A stretch of DNA of 64,000 nucleotides, taken from positions 148,430 to 212,429 of the forward strand of contig FPJT01000006.1 of assembly GCA_900119535.1 (NCBI GenBank), in the 5' to 3' direction. Both the position numbers and the translations under genes were made by a program. Below the pieces are notes generated by a model. That model did no database searches. It was given only the letters and a program-made list of their open reading frames with translations, and was not told the origin of the DNA. The stretch comes from Ruminococcus sp. XPD3002. GTDB taxonomy: Bacteria; Bacillota; Clostridia; Oscillospirales; Ruminococcaceae. Positions 1-9,569 of the stretch are shown here, in pieces. The first letter of the stretch is position 1, and each line of letters opens with the position of its first letter.

Positions 1-13
1 TAAAAAAGTCAAG

Positions 14-3000
14 TCAAAAGAACGACATCTGTGAAGATTCGGGTAAATCACCGAATGCTCCTATGGTTTTCAACATATCAATTGTTGTTTTTGACGCTCC
101 GCTTATCTGCTGGAACTCCTCTATTGATATGAATCCGCCCTTCTGTGCCGCCTCGTATATGCCCTGTGCGGCGTTGTCACCTACTCCCGGCATCGCCGAG
201 AAAGGTATCCTGAGTTTGCCGTCCTCGGGGAGATAGTCCACTGCATGGGATTTAAACAGGTCTATTGGCAGGAACTCGTATCCTCTCGACAGCATCTCAT
301 TGGTGATAAGAAGGATATCGTAAAGGTCGTTTTCCTTCTTGGAGCGGTCGTTTCCAAGCTCACGAAGCTCCTCGATACGCGCTCTTACTGCGCCTATACC
401 CTTTACAGCCAGCTCCGCATCGAAGTCCTCACCACGTACAGAGAAGTAAGTGGAGTAGTATTCCAGCGGTTTATGAAGCTTGAACCAGCCCAGCTTGATT
501 GCAGCGATAACGTATGCGGCAGCATGAGCCTTCGGGAACATGTACTTTATCTTAAGACAGCTGTCGACGTACCACTGCGGTACATTATGGTCAAGAAGCA
601 TCTGTATTATCTCGGGAGTGAACTGCTTCGGCGCTTTTCCCTTACGTGTCCACTCCATTATCTGGAACGCCATTTTCGGCTCAACACCCTTGTAAAGCAG
701 ATATGTCATGATAGAGTCACGGGTACCGATAACCTCTGAAATAGTGCATACACCCTGGTCGATAAGATCCTTTGCGTTGCCCAGCCAAACGTCTGTACCG
801 TGGGAAAGTCCCGAAATCTGCAGGAAGTCGCTGAATTTGGTCGGCTTAGCGTCCAGAAGCATCTGTATTGTGAATCCGGTACCCATTTCAGGGATACCCA
901 GTGAACCTGTCTTGCAGTATATCTCCTCAGGAGTAACTCCCAGTACATCGCAGTTGGTACACATACGGATAACATCAGGATCAGATGTGGGAACATCCTT
1001 TATCTTAATTCCTGTAAGGTCCTCAAGGTGCTTATAGAGTGTAGGCACCACATGTCCCAGCTCGTCCAGCTTAAGTATAGTATCGTGGAGGGAATTGAAG
1101 TCGAAGTGGGTTGTTATTACCTCAGAATCAGGCGAATCCGCAGGGTGCTGAACGGGAGTGAAATCGTAAACCTCGTAGTCCGAAGGCACAACGACCATTC
1201 CTCCGGGGTGCTGACCTGTTGTACGCTTGATACCAGTGCATCCGATAGCAAGTCGGTTCATTTCGGCATTATTGAGCGTTATGCCGTTTTCCTCGCAGTA
1301 CTTCTTTACATAGCCGTAAGCGGTCTTGTCAGCAACGGCGGAGATAGTACCCGCCTTGAAAACGTTCGCCTTACCGAATAGCTGTTCTGTATAGCGGTGA
1401 GCCCAGAACTGGTACTCGCCCGAGAAGTTAAGGTCGATATCAGGCGCTTTGTCGCCATCGAAGCCAAGGAAGGTCTCGAACGGGATATCGTGACCGTCAC
1501 GGAGCATCTCAGTTCCGCACTTTGGACACTTCTTAGGCGGAAGGTCAAAGCCTGAGCCGTATTTACCGTCCAGCAGGAACTCGCTGTACTTGCACTCGTG
1601 ATTCGGACAGATGTAGTGGGGAGGAAGCGGATTAACCTCGGAGATTCCTGCCATAGAAGCTACGAAGGATGAACCGACCGAGCCTCGTGAACCTACAAGG
1701 TAGCCGTTATCCACCGAGTTCCACACGAGCTTCTGTGCGATGATATAAAGAACCGAGAATCCGTGCTTTATAATAGAGCCAAGCTCTCTGTCAAGGCGCT
1801 TCTCTACCAGCTCGGGGAGCGGATCTCCGTATATCTCGTGCGCCTTATCGTGGGTTATTTTTACAAGCTCTTCCTCAGCTCCGTCGATAGTCGGAGTAAA
1901 GGTGCCCTTCGGGATAGGTCTTACTATCTCTATCATATCTGCAATGGCATTAGTATTAGTTATTACAACTTCCTTTGCCTTGTCCTCTCCGAGATATGCG
2001 AACTCTTTCATCATCTCCTCGGTAGTGCGCAGATAGAGCGGAGCCTGATTTTCGGCATCCTTGAATCCCATTGTGGTAAGGATTATCTTACGGTAAATAG
2101 CATCCTTGGGATCAATGAAATGTACGTCGCAGGTAGCACATACGGGAATGTTGAGTCTCTCTCCCAGTTCGATTATGTACCTGTTATAGTTTCTCAGATC
2201 CTCGTCATCCTTTGCAACGCCGTCACGTACCATGAACTCGTTGTTGCAGATAGGCTGTATCTCCAGATAGTCGTAGAACTTGGCGAGGTTCTCGATATAC
2301 TCGGTGGGACGCTTTGCAACTATCGCCTGGAATAGTTCTCCTGCTTCGCAGGCACTTCCGTAGATAAGTCCCTCACGGCGCTCAACCAGCACCGACTTCG
2401 GTATAAGCGGCTTTTTATAGAAGTAATCCAGGTTACTGTAGGATACAAGACGATAAAGGTTTTTAAGTCCTGCCTGATTTCTTACGAGGATTATCTGGTG
2501 GTAGGACTTGAGCTTCTTTACGTCTATCTCCCCTACCAGTTCGTTTATCTGATTGAGATTGGTAAAGCCTCTGTCACTTTTCAGCCTTCCTACCAGCTCT
2601 ATGTATATCTTCGCAAGCATGAGTGCATCATCGGATGCACGGTGGTGGTCGAACTTTCCGAGCTTAAGGTTCTTGGCTACAAGATTCAGCTTATGTCTTC
2701 CCATTTCAGGGAGCATAGCCTGACACATTATCAATGTATCAAGCCAGTTATAGCTGAAATCTATCTCCTGTCTCTTACACGCCTCGTTTATCATAGTTGT
2801 ATCGAAGCTTGCATTGTGCGCAATGAGTATCGGAGAATCTCCGCAGAACTCCATGAACATGCGGATAGCTTCCCCCTCTTCGGGAGCATTTGCAACGTCC
2901 GCATCGCTTATTCCCGTAAGCTCTGTGATATGCTCGGAGATATGCATTTTCGGATTGACCTTTGTATTGAAGCTGTCCACTACCTGAAGGTTCTTCAGCT

Positions 3001-4348
3001 TGACCGCACCTATCTCCGTAAGCCTGTCATTTGCGAAGCTGAGACCTGTTGTTTCTACGTCGAATACTATAACTTCCTCGTCGAAGCCTCTGTCGTCAGG
3101 CTCTTTAAGTATCATTTCACGGTCGATATCGTTGACTACATAAGCCTCCATACCGTATATGACCTTGAAGTTCTTTGGCATATTGTACATACAGTCGGGA
3201 AATGCCTGTACGCATCCGTGGTCTGTAATAGCAATTGCCTGATGTCCCCAGTCAGCGGCACGGGTTATCATGGTAACGGGATCGGTAACAGCGTCCATTG
3301 CGGACATGTTGGTGTGACAGTGAAGCTCTACACGCTTTTCGGGGTAGTTGTCCATTTTGGGTATTCTCTTTACCTTGATGAGCGACATTGGACTGATGGT
3401 AATATCATGTGCGAAATTATCATAGTCTATTTTGCCGTTAACAAGGATAGTTGCGCCCTTCTTGATGCCCGAATACTTAGATACCTCATCCTCGTCACTT
3501 GTCTTTGCAAACAGCTTCACAAGGAGTGAACCGCTGTAATCTGTGATGCTGTAGGTTATAACGGTCTTGTCATTTCTCAGTTCTTTAACTTCAACGGCGA
3601 AAACGTCACCTATAACAACTGTTTTCTGTCCCAGCATCTGTACAGCATCGGAAATTGCCGACGGCTTTTCACGTATTGCCTTGCCCTTGATTATCTCAGC
3701 GGACTCTGCGTCAAACTCCGTATTCAGTGAACCGATATCAACTGCCTTTGTAGGTACGGAAGCAGCCGCCTCCTCACGCTTCAGCTCCTCGGGAGTCTTT
3801 TCGGGAATGAGCTGATTGCTGTAATCAGGCATATCCGCCATTATATCCTCTACCATCTGCTCGAATTCAGTTGATGAAAGTGGTTCGCCGCCTTCCAGTC
3901 TAACCTTTACGCTTACTCCGAACTGATTGTATATCATCTGGGAAAGCTTTGTACAGAAATCATAGCGTTCAAGAATGTCCCTTCCGCCGTGTTTCAGTGA
4001 GATCTCCATTTCGCCTTCCTTTATCCTTATTTCGGAATCGTCAAGAAAACCGTTGACCACCGATACCTGACGCTTCAGCAATTTCAGAAGAGCTTCACAG
4101 CAGGAAAGTCCGAAGGCCTCAGCAGGATAGCGCGGATGAAGTCTTATATTATCCACCTGCAGAGTAGTCTCCATGAGCTTTTCAAAAGAAAAGATGTCCT
4201 CTGCGGGTATAACCGCAGGGAACAATGCAAAAAACGCAATATTCTTAAGGTCGTTGGAATACGTGATCTTATAGACCTCACCGCTTCTTACCGCTTCGGG
4301 AAGCTCGGAGGTATATTCTTTAAGAAATTCTGCAATATTTATATTCAT
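14..4348 (-). CDS. polC: DNA polymerase III alpha subunit, PolC type
   Basis: This is the main replicative polymerase of low-GC Gram-positive bacteria, with built-in 3'-5' proofreading. At 1444 residues it has the usual PolC length. An N-terminal region with an OB-fold is followed by a PHP domain (HCHTNMSAMDAV near residue 343). A DEDD exonuclease inserted in the PHP domain shows FDVETTG near 429 and HNASFD near 511. The PolC-specific zinc-binding cysteines (CPNHEC, then CPKCG near 943) precede the polymerase core, where PDIDLNF near 971 carries catalytic aspartates. The gene follows ispG by 3 bp on the same strand and is the last gene of the run before the window edge. The stop lies at 14-16, so the gene is complete. 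The identification is very secure. Confidence 0.98.
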   Translation of the reverse strand: MNINIAEFLKEYTSELPEAVRSGEVYKITYSNDLKNIAFFALFPAVIPAEDIFSFEKLMETTLQVDNIRLHPRYPAEAFGLSCCEALLKLLKRQVSVVNGFLDDSEIRIKEGEMEISLKHGGRDILERYDFCTKLSQMIYNQFGVSVKVRLEGGEPLSSTEFEQMVEDIMADMPDYSNQLIPEKTPEELKREEAAASVPTKAVDIGSLNTEFDAESAEIIKGKAIREKPSAISDAVQMLGQKTVVIGDVFAVEVKELRNDKTVITYSITDYSGSLLVKLFAKTSDEDEVSKYSGIKKGATILVNGKIDYDNFAHDITISPMSLIKVKRIPKMDNYPEKRVELHCHTNMSAMDAVTDPVTMITRAADWGHQAIAITDHGCVQAFPDCMYNMPKNFKVIYGMEAYVVNDIDREMILKEPDDRGFDEEVIVFDVETTGLSFANDRLTEIGAVKLKNLQVVDSFNTKVNPKMHISEHITELTGISDADVANAPEEGEAIRMFMEFCGDSPILIAHNASFDTTMINEACKRQEIDFSYNWLDTLIMCQAMLPEMGRHKLNLVAKNLKLGKFDHHRASDDALMLAKIYIELVGRLKSDRGFTNLNQINELVGEIDVKKLKSYHQIILVRNQAGLKNLYRLVSYSNLDYFYKKPLIPKSVLVERREGLIYGSACEAGELFQAIVAKRPTEYIENLAKFYDYLEIQPICNNEFMVRDGVAKDDEDLRNYNRYIIELGERLNIPVCATCDVHFIDPKDAIYRKIILTTMGFKDAENQAPLYLRTTEEMMKEFAYLGEDKAKEVVITNTNAIADMIEIVRPIPKGTFTPTIDGAEEELVKITHDKAHEIYGDPLPELVEKRLDRELGSIIKHGFSVLYIIAQKLVWNSVDNGYLVGSRGSVGSSFVASMAGISEVNPLPPHYICPNHECKYSEFLLDGKYGSGFDLPPKKCPKCGTEMLRDGHDIPFETFLGFDGDKAPDIDLNFSGEYQFWAHRYTEQLFGKANVFKAGTISAVADKTAYGYVKKYCEENGITLNNAEMNRLAIGCTGIKRTTGQHPGGMVVVPSDYEVYDFTPVQHPADSPDSEVITTHFDFNSLHDTILKLDELGHVVPTLYKHLEDLTGIKIKDVPTSDPDVIRMCTNCDVLGVTPEEIYCKTGSLGIPEMGTGFTIQMLLDAKPTKFSDFLQISGLSHGTDVWLGNAKDLIDQGVCTISEVIGTRDSIMTYLLYKGVEPKMAFQIMEWTRKGKAPKQFTPEIIQMLLDHNVPQWYVDSCLKIKYMFPKAHAAAYVIAAIKLGWFKLHKPLEYYSTYFSVRGEDFDAELAVKGIGAVRARIEELRELGNDRSKKENDLYDILLITNEMLSRGYEFLPIDLFKSHAVDYLPEDGKLRIPFSAMPGVGDNAAQGIYEAAQKGGFISIEEFQQISGASKTTIDMLKTIGAFGDLPESSQMSFF

Positions 4349-4351
4349 CTC

Positions 4352-5389
4352 TTACAGCTTGTCCACCTCTGCAAGGAGCTCGCGGACAATGTCCTCCTCT
4401 TTAATCTTGCGCTGTGTGCCGTCTTTCTTGAAAATAACTGCACAGCCGTCGCCGCCTGCGATTCCGACATCAGCTTCTCTTGCTTCTCCGGGACCGTTGA
4501 CTATACATCCCATTACCGCAACGGTTATGGATTTTTCCGAGTCCTTAAGAGCTTCCTCGACCTTCTTCGCTGTACCGATAAGGTCGATACGTGTTCTTCC
4601 GCAGGTGGGACATGATACGATCTTTACGCCCTGACGCTTTCCGATGCATTTGAGTATGTCCTTTGCAGCTTCTATCTCCTTCACAGGATCATCCGTAAGT
4701 GAAACACGTATAGTCTCGCCGATGCCGTCACAGAGAAGCGAACCGATACCAACTGCCGACTTGATAAGTCCCATACGCTCCGTGCCCGCCTCGGTAACGC
4801 CGAGATGCAGAGGATAACTGCACTTCTCAGCCGCAAGTCTGTAAGAAGCTATCATTCGGTTTACGTCTGAGGATTTGATAGAGATAACGATATCGTTGAA
4901 ATCAAATCTTTCAAGAAGTGCTGCGTGTCCCATTGCGCTTTCCACAAGTGCCTCAGGAGTCGGTGAGCCGTACTTTGCAAGGAGCTCCTTTTCAAGTGAA
5001 CCTGAGTTCACACCTATACGGATAGGGATATTGCGTGAACGGCAGGCATCTGCTACTGCCTTTACTCTGTCCATGCTTCCGATGTTTCCCGGGTTTATCC
5101 TTATCTTGTCAACTCCTGCGGCAGCGGCTTCCAGTGCAAGCTTATAATCGAAATGTATGTCAGCTACAAGAGGGATGCTTACAGCCTCCTTGATAGCAGG
5201 GATGAGCTTTACAGCCTCCTTATTAGGGATAGCAGCACGGATTATCTCGCATCCTGCCTTTTCAAGTTCAACAGCCTGCTTTACGCTTCCTTCGATATCA
5301 TCCGAACGAGCGTTGAGCATGGACTGTATGTATATATGTTCTCCGTCAAGGACACAGTCCCCGACTTTTACAGGTCTTACGTTTCTCAT
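4352..5389 (-). CDS. ispG: 4-hydroxy-3-methylbut-2-enyl diphosphate synthase (GcpE)
   Basis: IspG reduces the cyclic diphosphate intermediate MEcPP to HMBPP in the penultimate step of the MEP isoprenoid pathway, using a 4Fe-4S cluster. The 345-residue protein has the bacterial two-part structure. An N-terminal TIM-barrel region contains VADIHFDYKLAL and KIRINPGNIG. A C-terminal cluster domain contains CPTCGRTRIDL near 259 and GCIVNGPGEA near 292, which supply the cluster cysteines. It sits between the RNase Z gene and polC, and dxr from the same pathway is two genes further upstream. The close spacing suggests cotranscription. Confidence 0.97.
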   Translation of the reverse strand: MRNVRPVKVGDCVLDGEHIYIQSMLNARSDDIEGSVKQAVELEKAGCEIIRAAIPNKEAVKLIPAIKEAVSIPLVADIHFDYKLALEAAAAGVDKIRINPGNIGSMDRVKAVADACRSRNIPIRIGVNSGSLEKELLAKYGSPTPEALVESAMGHAALLERFDFNDIVISIKSSDVNRMIASYRLAAEKCSYPLHLGVTEAGTERMGLIKSAVGIGSLLCDGIGETIRVSLTDDPVKEIEAAKDILKCIGKRQGVKIVSCPTCGRTRIDLIGTAKKVEEALKDSEKSITVAVMGCIVNGPGEAREADVGIAGGDGCAVIFKKDGTQRKIKEEDIVRELLAEVDKL

Positions 5390-5422
5390 TTTTTAACTTC
5401 CTTTCTGTCTTTCAGGATAGGT

Positions 5423-6337
5423 TTACAGTGTAAGCTTCATACCGTCCGAAGAAACGGCAACTCCTTCAAATATGGTTTTCAGCTCATCGGTGAACTTCTC
5501 GGGTTCCTTTTCGGCAGGACTATAGTGAGTGAGCCACAGACGCTTGGCATTCGCCTTTTTTGCCAGTTCACAGGCATCCTGCATCAGCATATGGCCCTTT
5601 TCCTCCATGGACTGCTTTTTCTCCTTATCGCCGTACATTCCTTCGCAGATAAATAGGTCGGCATTTGCTGCGAACTCAACTATGCTGTCAAGCGGTCTTG
5701 TATCGGTGGTATAGGTAATCTTCAGCGGTCCGCGCTGTTCACCTGTTACCTGTGCCTGAGTTATCTCACGTCCGTCCTCCAGAACAACTGTCTCACCTGC
5801 ATGAAGAAGCTTCCACTGCTGTACGGGTACTCCGAGAGCCTTTGCCTTCTGCGGATCAAACACGGGTTTACGGCTGAATTCAAGGCTGTAACCGATACAT
5901 TCGGTACTGTGCTGAAGCGGCAGCGTATTTACGGTAAGCATGGGATCTATTCTTTCGATGCGGAAGCTCTCCGGCTTATCAGACGAAAGAGTATTCAGCC
6001 TGACTTCATAAGGCAGATATCCGCACACGGACATCAGCGACTTTACCGCTTCCACACAGCTTTCGGGAAGATATATGTCCAGTGGTTCGGTGCGTGAACA
6101 GTTGCCGATAGAAAGAAGAAGTCCGGGAAGTCCAGTAACATGATCGGCGTGGTCATGGGTAATGAGCAATGCTTCTATGCGGCTCATTTTCAGTCCGTGG
6201 ACTCCCATTGCTACCTGAGTTCCCTCTCCGCAATCTATGAGCAGAGCCTTACCGTTCTGCTCGACGTACAGGCTTGTGAGGAAGCGGTCCTTAAGGGGCA
6301 GCATACCGCCTGTACCAAGTAAACAAATGTCAGCCAT
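5423..6337 (-). CDS. rnz: Ribonuclease Z (tRNA 3' endonuclease)
   Basis: This metallo-beta-lactamase-fold nuclease trims the 3' trailer of tRNA precursors. The 304-residue length fits the short ElaC/RNase Z class. The zinc motif HDHADH lies at about residues 60-65 within ITHDHADHVTGLPG, and a C-terminal LTHYSP supplies a further ligand. Its start has a good AGGAGG site and lies 1 bp after the rseP stop, which implies translational coupling. A tRNA 3' endonuclease is needed here because the tRNA-Asp gene in this window lacks an encoded CCA. A related MBL-fold nuclease function is possible, but the motif order fits RNase Z well. Confidence 0.93.
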   Translation of the reverse strand: MADICLLGTGGMLPLKDRFLTSLYVEQNGKALLIDCGEGTQVAMGVHGLKMSRIEALLITHDHADHVTGLPGLLLSIGNCSRTEPLDIYLPESCVEAVKSLMSVCGYLPYEVRLNTLSSDKPESFRIERIDPMLTVNTLPLQHSTECIGYSLEFSRKPVFDPQKAKALGVPVQQWKLLHAGETVVLEDGREITQAQVTGEQRGPLKITYTTDTRPLDSIVEFAANADLFICEGMYGDKEKKQSMEEKGHMLMQDACELAKKANAKRLWLTHYSPAEKEPEKFTDELKTIFEGVAVSSDGMKLTL

Positions 6338-6338
6338 T

Positions 6339-7403
6339 TCAGCCTCCTGTGATAAGTCTTACGATGTCATTGTATGTCGCAAATATCATTATTCCGAACA
6401 GAAGTATCATTCCTGCAAGGTGGACATATCCCTCGTGCTCGGGTTTGACGGGTTTGCGGCGGATAAGCTCGATAAGGCAGAAGAGAAGACGTCCGCCGTC
6501 GAGTCCGGGGATGGGGAGAAGATTGAATATGCCGACGTTTATTGTGATGAGAGCAGCCATATATATAAGGTTGAAAATAGCGTCCTCAGTGGACTCGCTC
6601 TCCTGAGTGGACTCGTTTATTGCGGTAACTACACCGACAGGTCCCGAAACATCCTCTTTCTTGGCCTTGCCTGTGAGTATCTGTTTCAGAGACATTCCAA
6701 CAATGTGTCCCATAGACTTGAAGATGTCACTTGCACAGCCTGTAACCGTCAGCGGATTCTTGTCTTTGGTGACAAGTCCGAAATCAAGAGTCTCTCCTGT
6801 CTGGTCATCGTGGAAAACAACGCCGTCAAGGGTAACTCTTTTGCCGTCGCGCTTTACAACAACCTCATGGACATCTCTGTCGGTTGTGGCAAACATGTAG
6901 TTAAGGTCCAGTATACTGTATATGGCAGTTCCGTCCATTTTTACTATCTTATCGCCGTGACGGAGTCCGGTTTCGTAACTCTGAGCGTAGTAGGTAACAG
7001 TATCGTCATCGTTGCGGACTCCGCTGAATCCCTTTATTACGGTAGTAGGAACAGCATCGAACATCGAAGACATTACAAGTAGAAGCAGAAATCCAAGTAC
7101 GAAGTTCATGAAAGCGCCTGCCGCAAGTACGATCACTCTTTTCCACAGTTTTGCGTTGCGGAAGCCTCTTTCATCGTCTGTCTGAGCGTCCTCGCCCTCC
7201 ATAGCGCAATAGCCTCCAACGGGAAGTGCGCGGAGAGAATACATAGTTTCGCCCTTTTTCTTCTGGATTATCTTCGGTCCCATTCCTATTGCAAATTCAA
7301 GAACTCTTATTCCGCTTAATTTTGCGCAGATAAAGTGTCCGAACTCGTGGACTGTGACGATAAGTCCGAATATGATAAGAGCTATCACAATACTCATATT
7401 CAA
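6339..7403 (-). CDS. rseP: RseP-type site-2 intramembrane zinc metalloprotease
   Basis: Members of this family cut anti-sigma factors and signal-peptide remnants inside the membrane. The zinc motif HEFGH is at residues 19-23 in the first transmembrane helix, and the third ligand motif LLPIPGLDGG is near residue 300. A PDZ-like segment lies between (roughly 110-200), followed by C-terminal helices. The 354-residue length is typical of Gram-positive RseP/RasP. It lies in the conserved order uppS-cdsA-dxr-rseP. Since the window carries two ECF sigma/anti-sigma pairs, RseP could act on those anti-sigma factors, but that is inference. Confidence 0.95.
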   Translation of the reverse strand: MNMSIVIALIIFGLIVTVHEFGHFICAKLSGIRVLEFAIGMGPKIIQKKKGETMYSLRALPVGGYCAMEGEDAQTDDERGFRNAKLWKRVIVLAAGAFMNFVLGFLLLLVMSSMFDAVPTTVIKGFSGVRNDDDTVTYYAQSYETGLRHGDKIVKMDGTAIYSILDLNYMFATTDRDVHEVVVKRDGKRVTLDGVVFHDDQTGETLDFGLVTKDKNPLTVTGCASDIFKSMGHIVGMSLKQILTGKAKKEDVSGPVGVVTAINESTQESESTEDAIFNLIYMAALITINVGIFNLLPIPGLDGGRLLFCLIELIRRKPVKPEHEGYVHLAGMILLFGIMIFATYNDIVRLITGG

Positions 7404-7448
7404 TTATCCTTTCATTGAAAAAATGTTCAGCCGTCTGCACCGAATGTG

Positions 7449-8597
7449 TCAGATCAGCTTTCTGACGTACTCTCTTGCTATCTTATCCGAGATGATAACG
7501 TCATCGTAACTCTCTATCTCGGAGAATGCGAATTTGTCAAGTACCGATGAGACTATCTCACCTATCTGTATAAAGCTTATCTCGTCGTTGAGGAAGGCTT
7601 TTACCGCTTCTTCGTTAGCCGAGTTGATAAGGCAGGGGTAAGCTCCGCCGCGTTTTATCGCCTCTATTGCAGCACCAAGACACTTGAAGGTCTCTATATC
7701 GGGCTTACCGAAGGTGAGAGTGCCGTAATCGGTGAGAGAGAGTGGCTTTGTGGGACACCTCATGCGGTCGGGGTAGAGCAGAGCGTACTGTATCGGTATT
7801 TTCATATCGGGTACGCCAAGCTGTGCGATTATTGAATAGTCGTTGTACTCGACTGCCGAGTGTACAACGCTCTGACGGTGGACTACTATCTCTATCTGTT
7901 CGGGTTCAAGACCGAAAAGCCACTTTGCTTCGATAAATTCAAGTCCCTTGTTCATGAGCGTAGCAGAATCGATAGTTATCTTGTTGCCCATATCCCAGTT
8001 GGGGTGCTTGAGAGCGTCCGCCTTTGTAACTCCTTTAAGCTGTTCATAGCTGTAGCCGTAGAAAGGTCCGCCTGATGCAGTGAGTATGACCTTGTGGAGC
8101 TGTTCTCTGTCATTACCCTGCAAACACTGGAATATAGCCGAGTGTTCACTGTCAACGGGATAGATATTAACTCCCTTTTCCTCTGCAAGGGACATTACCA
8201 GCGAACCGCCTGCAACAAGTGTCTCCTTGTTTGCAAGGGCAACATCCTTACCTGCCTTGATAGCAGTGAGAGTCGGAAGGAGTCCGACCATGCCGACTAC
8301 GGAATTGAGCACGATATCGTTCTCTTCAAGAGCAGCTATCTTGCAGAGTCCCTCCATTCCGCAGAGAACAGTAACAGCTGTATCTGCAAGACGCTCTTTC
8401 AGCTCGGCGTACTTATCCTCGCTGAAAACTGCCACGTACTGCGGAGAATACTTTCTTGCCTGCTTTTCCAGCATATCGATACTGCTGTGAGCCGCAAGGG
8501 CAACGATATCCATATGGTGCTTTTCGCAGACTTCAAGAGCCTGAGTACCGATAGAACCAGTTGAACCGAGTATGGAAACTTTCTTATTCATAATCAT
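7449..8597 (-). CDS. dxr: 1-deoxy-D-xylulose 5-phosphate reductoisomerase
   Basis: Dxr converts DXP to MEP with NADPH, the first committed step of the MEP isoprenoid pathway. The N-terminal nucleotide motif is GSTGSIGTQAL. The metal and substrate region contains VDSEHSAIFQCL and the family signature ITIDSATLMNKGLE. At 382 residues it is full length. Two in-frame ATGs lie 4 and 10 bases after an AAGGGG site, so the true start may be 8597 or 8591. Together with ispG and uppS in the same run it ties isoprenoid precursor synthesis to undecaprenyl carrier synthesis. Confidence 0.97.
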   Translation of the reverse strand: MIMNKKVSILGSTGSIGTQALEVCEKHHMDIVALAAHSSIDMLEKQARKYSPQYVAVFSEDKYAELKERLADTAVTVLCGMEGLCKIAALEENDIVLNSVVGMVGLLPTLTAIKAGKDVALANKETLVAGGSLVMSLAEEKGVNIYPVDSEHSAIFQCLQGNDREQLHKVILTASGGPFYGYSYEQLKGVTKADALKHPNWDMGNKITIDSATLMNKGLEFIEAKWLFGLEPEQIEIVVHRQSVVHSAVEYNDYSIIAQLGVPDMKIPIQYALLYPDRMRCPTKPLSLTDYGTLTFGKPDIETFKCLGAAIEAIKRGGAYPCLINSANEEAVKAFLNDEISFIQIGEIVSSVLDKFAFSEIESYDDVIISDKIAREYVRKLI

Positions 8598-8699
8598 TAT
8601 TCCCCTTTACATAAGGATATTCATTATATCCGATTAAATGCGAAAGGGACTAACACGATGTCCTTGCACGTTTAGTCTCCTTTCAAAAATATTTATGTT

Positions 8700-9569
8700 T
8701 CATCCTATATTGAATGCCGAGATAAATGCGTAGAAGGTCGGAAGGACAAAAAGTACGCTGTCAAAGCGGTCCATAAGTCCGCCGTGACCGGGCATTATCT
8801 TTCCGTAGTCCTTGAATCCTATCTGACGCTTTACCATTGATGCGGAAAGGTCTCCCACAGTACCAATAACAGCGCAGACTGCTCCCGTAACGAAGGCAAA
8901 TAATGCATTGCCGACCGTAAAGCCGTCATGTACCGAAAAGGCAACAGCGTAGACTATCCCCGTAGTGAGGATTCCGCCGACAAGTCCCTCAACGGTCTTT
9001 TTGGGGCTTATTTCGGGGCAGAGCTTGTGTTTGCCCAGTGCAACACCAGAGAAATATGCACCCGTATCAGCTATCCACGCTCCGCAGAGTCCCATAACGA
9101 GGTAGAAAAGTCCGCTCATTCTTTCGATGCGAACCATAGTCGTCATGGCATTGGGAACGAGTACCATTACAGCAAGCACGAAGAATACCTGTTCGTAGCG
9201 TATCTCTTTGTGCTTTTTCAGCCATGTTATAAAGATAACAAATGCACACAACAGCGTTACCCCAAAGGCACAGGTACTATAAGTGTGACAAGTCTGCCAT
9301 GCCAGAAACTCATATTTCGGTATGACATTGTTGCCATCATATTCTATCTTAGTAAGAACGCCGTAAATGATCGGTATAGCAATACTGCAAGCCTCTGCCG
9401 CAAGAAGTACAGGCACACACTTGTGGAGCTTCACTGCACGGAGAAGCTCGAACAGCATAACGGCGATTATAGCCGCAACTGCTATAGGCAGAACTATAGT
9501 GTCATGGAAGTATAAAACCGCGGAAAGGAGCAGTACTCCGACTGCTCCCGATATGATACGTGTACGCAT
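8700..9569 (-). CDS. cdsA: Phosphatidate cytidylyltransferase
   Basis: CdsA makes CDP-diacylglycerol from phosphatidic acid and CTP in the membrane. The 289-residue protein has several hydrophobic helices. The C-terminal signature region reads DLSASMVKRQIGFKDYG, then MPGHGGLMDRFDSVLF, which matches the family pattern. Its start overlaps the uppS stop by one base, so the two are almost certainly translationally coupled. The 100 bp to dxr holds an imperfect hairpin (about 8645-8683) that may slow or partly end transcription. plsY elsewhere in the window makes the upstream lysophosphatidate. Confidence 0.96.
   Translation of the reverse strand: MRTRIISGAVGVLLLSAVLYFHDTIVLPIAVAAIIAVMLFELLRAVKLHKCVPVLLAAEACSIAIPIIYGVLTKIEYDGNNVIPKYEFLAWQTCHTYSTCAFGVTLLCAFVIFITWLKKHKEIRYEQVFFVLAVMVLVPNAMTTMVRIERMSGLFYLVMGLCGAWIADTGAYFSGVALGKHKLCPEISPKKTVEGLVGGILTTGIVYAVAFSVHDGFTVGNALFAFVTGAVCAVIGTVGDLSASMVKRQIGFKDYGKIMPGHGGLMDRFDSVLFVLPTFYAFISAFNIG

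Noticed and set aside
2498-3529. A 343-codon open frame on the plus strand opposite polC
   Set aside because: It lies wholly antisense to a clear polC, has no ribosome binding site and no recognisable domain. It is a by-product of polC codon use.
8640-8690. Hairpin between cdsA and dxr as a strong terminator
   Set aside because: The stem is imperfect and followed only by a short T-run, and the downstream genes lack another clear promoter. At most it attenuates.
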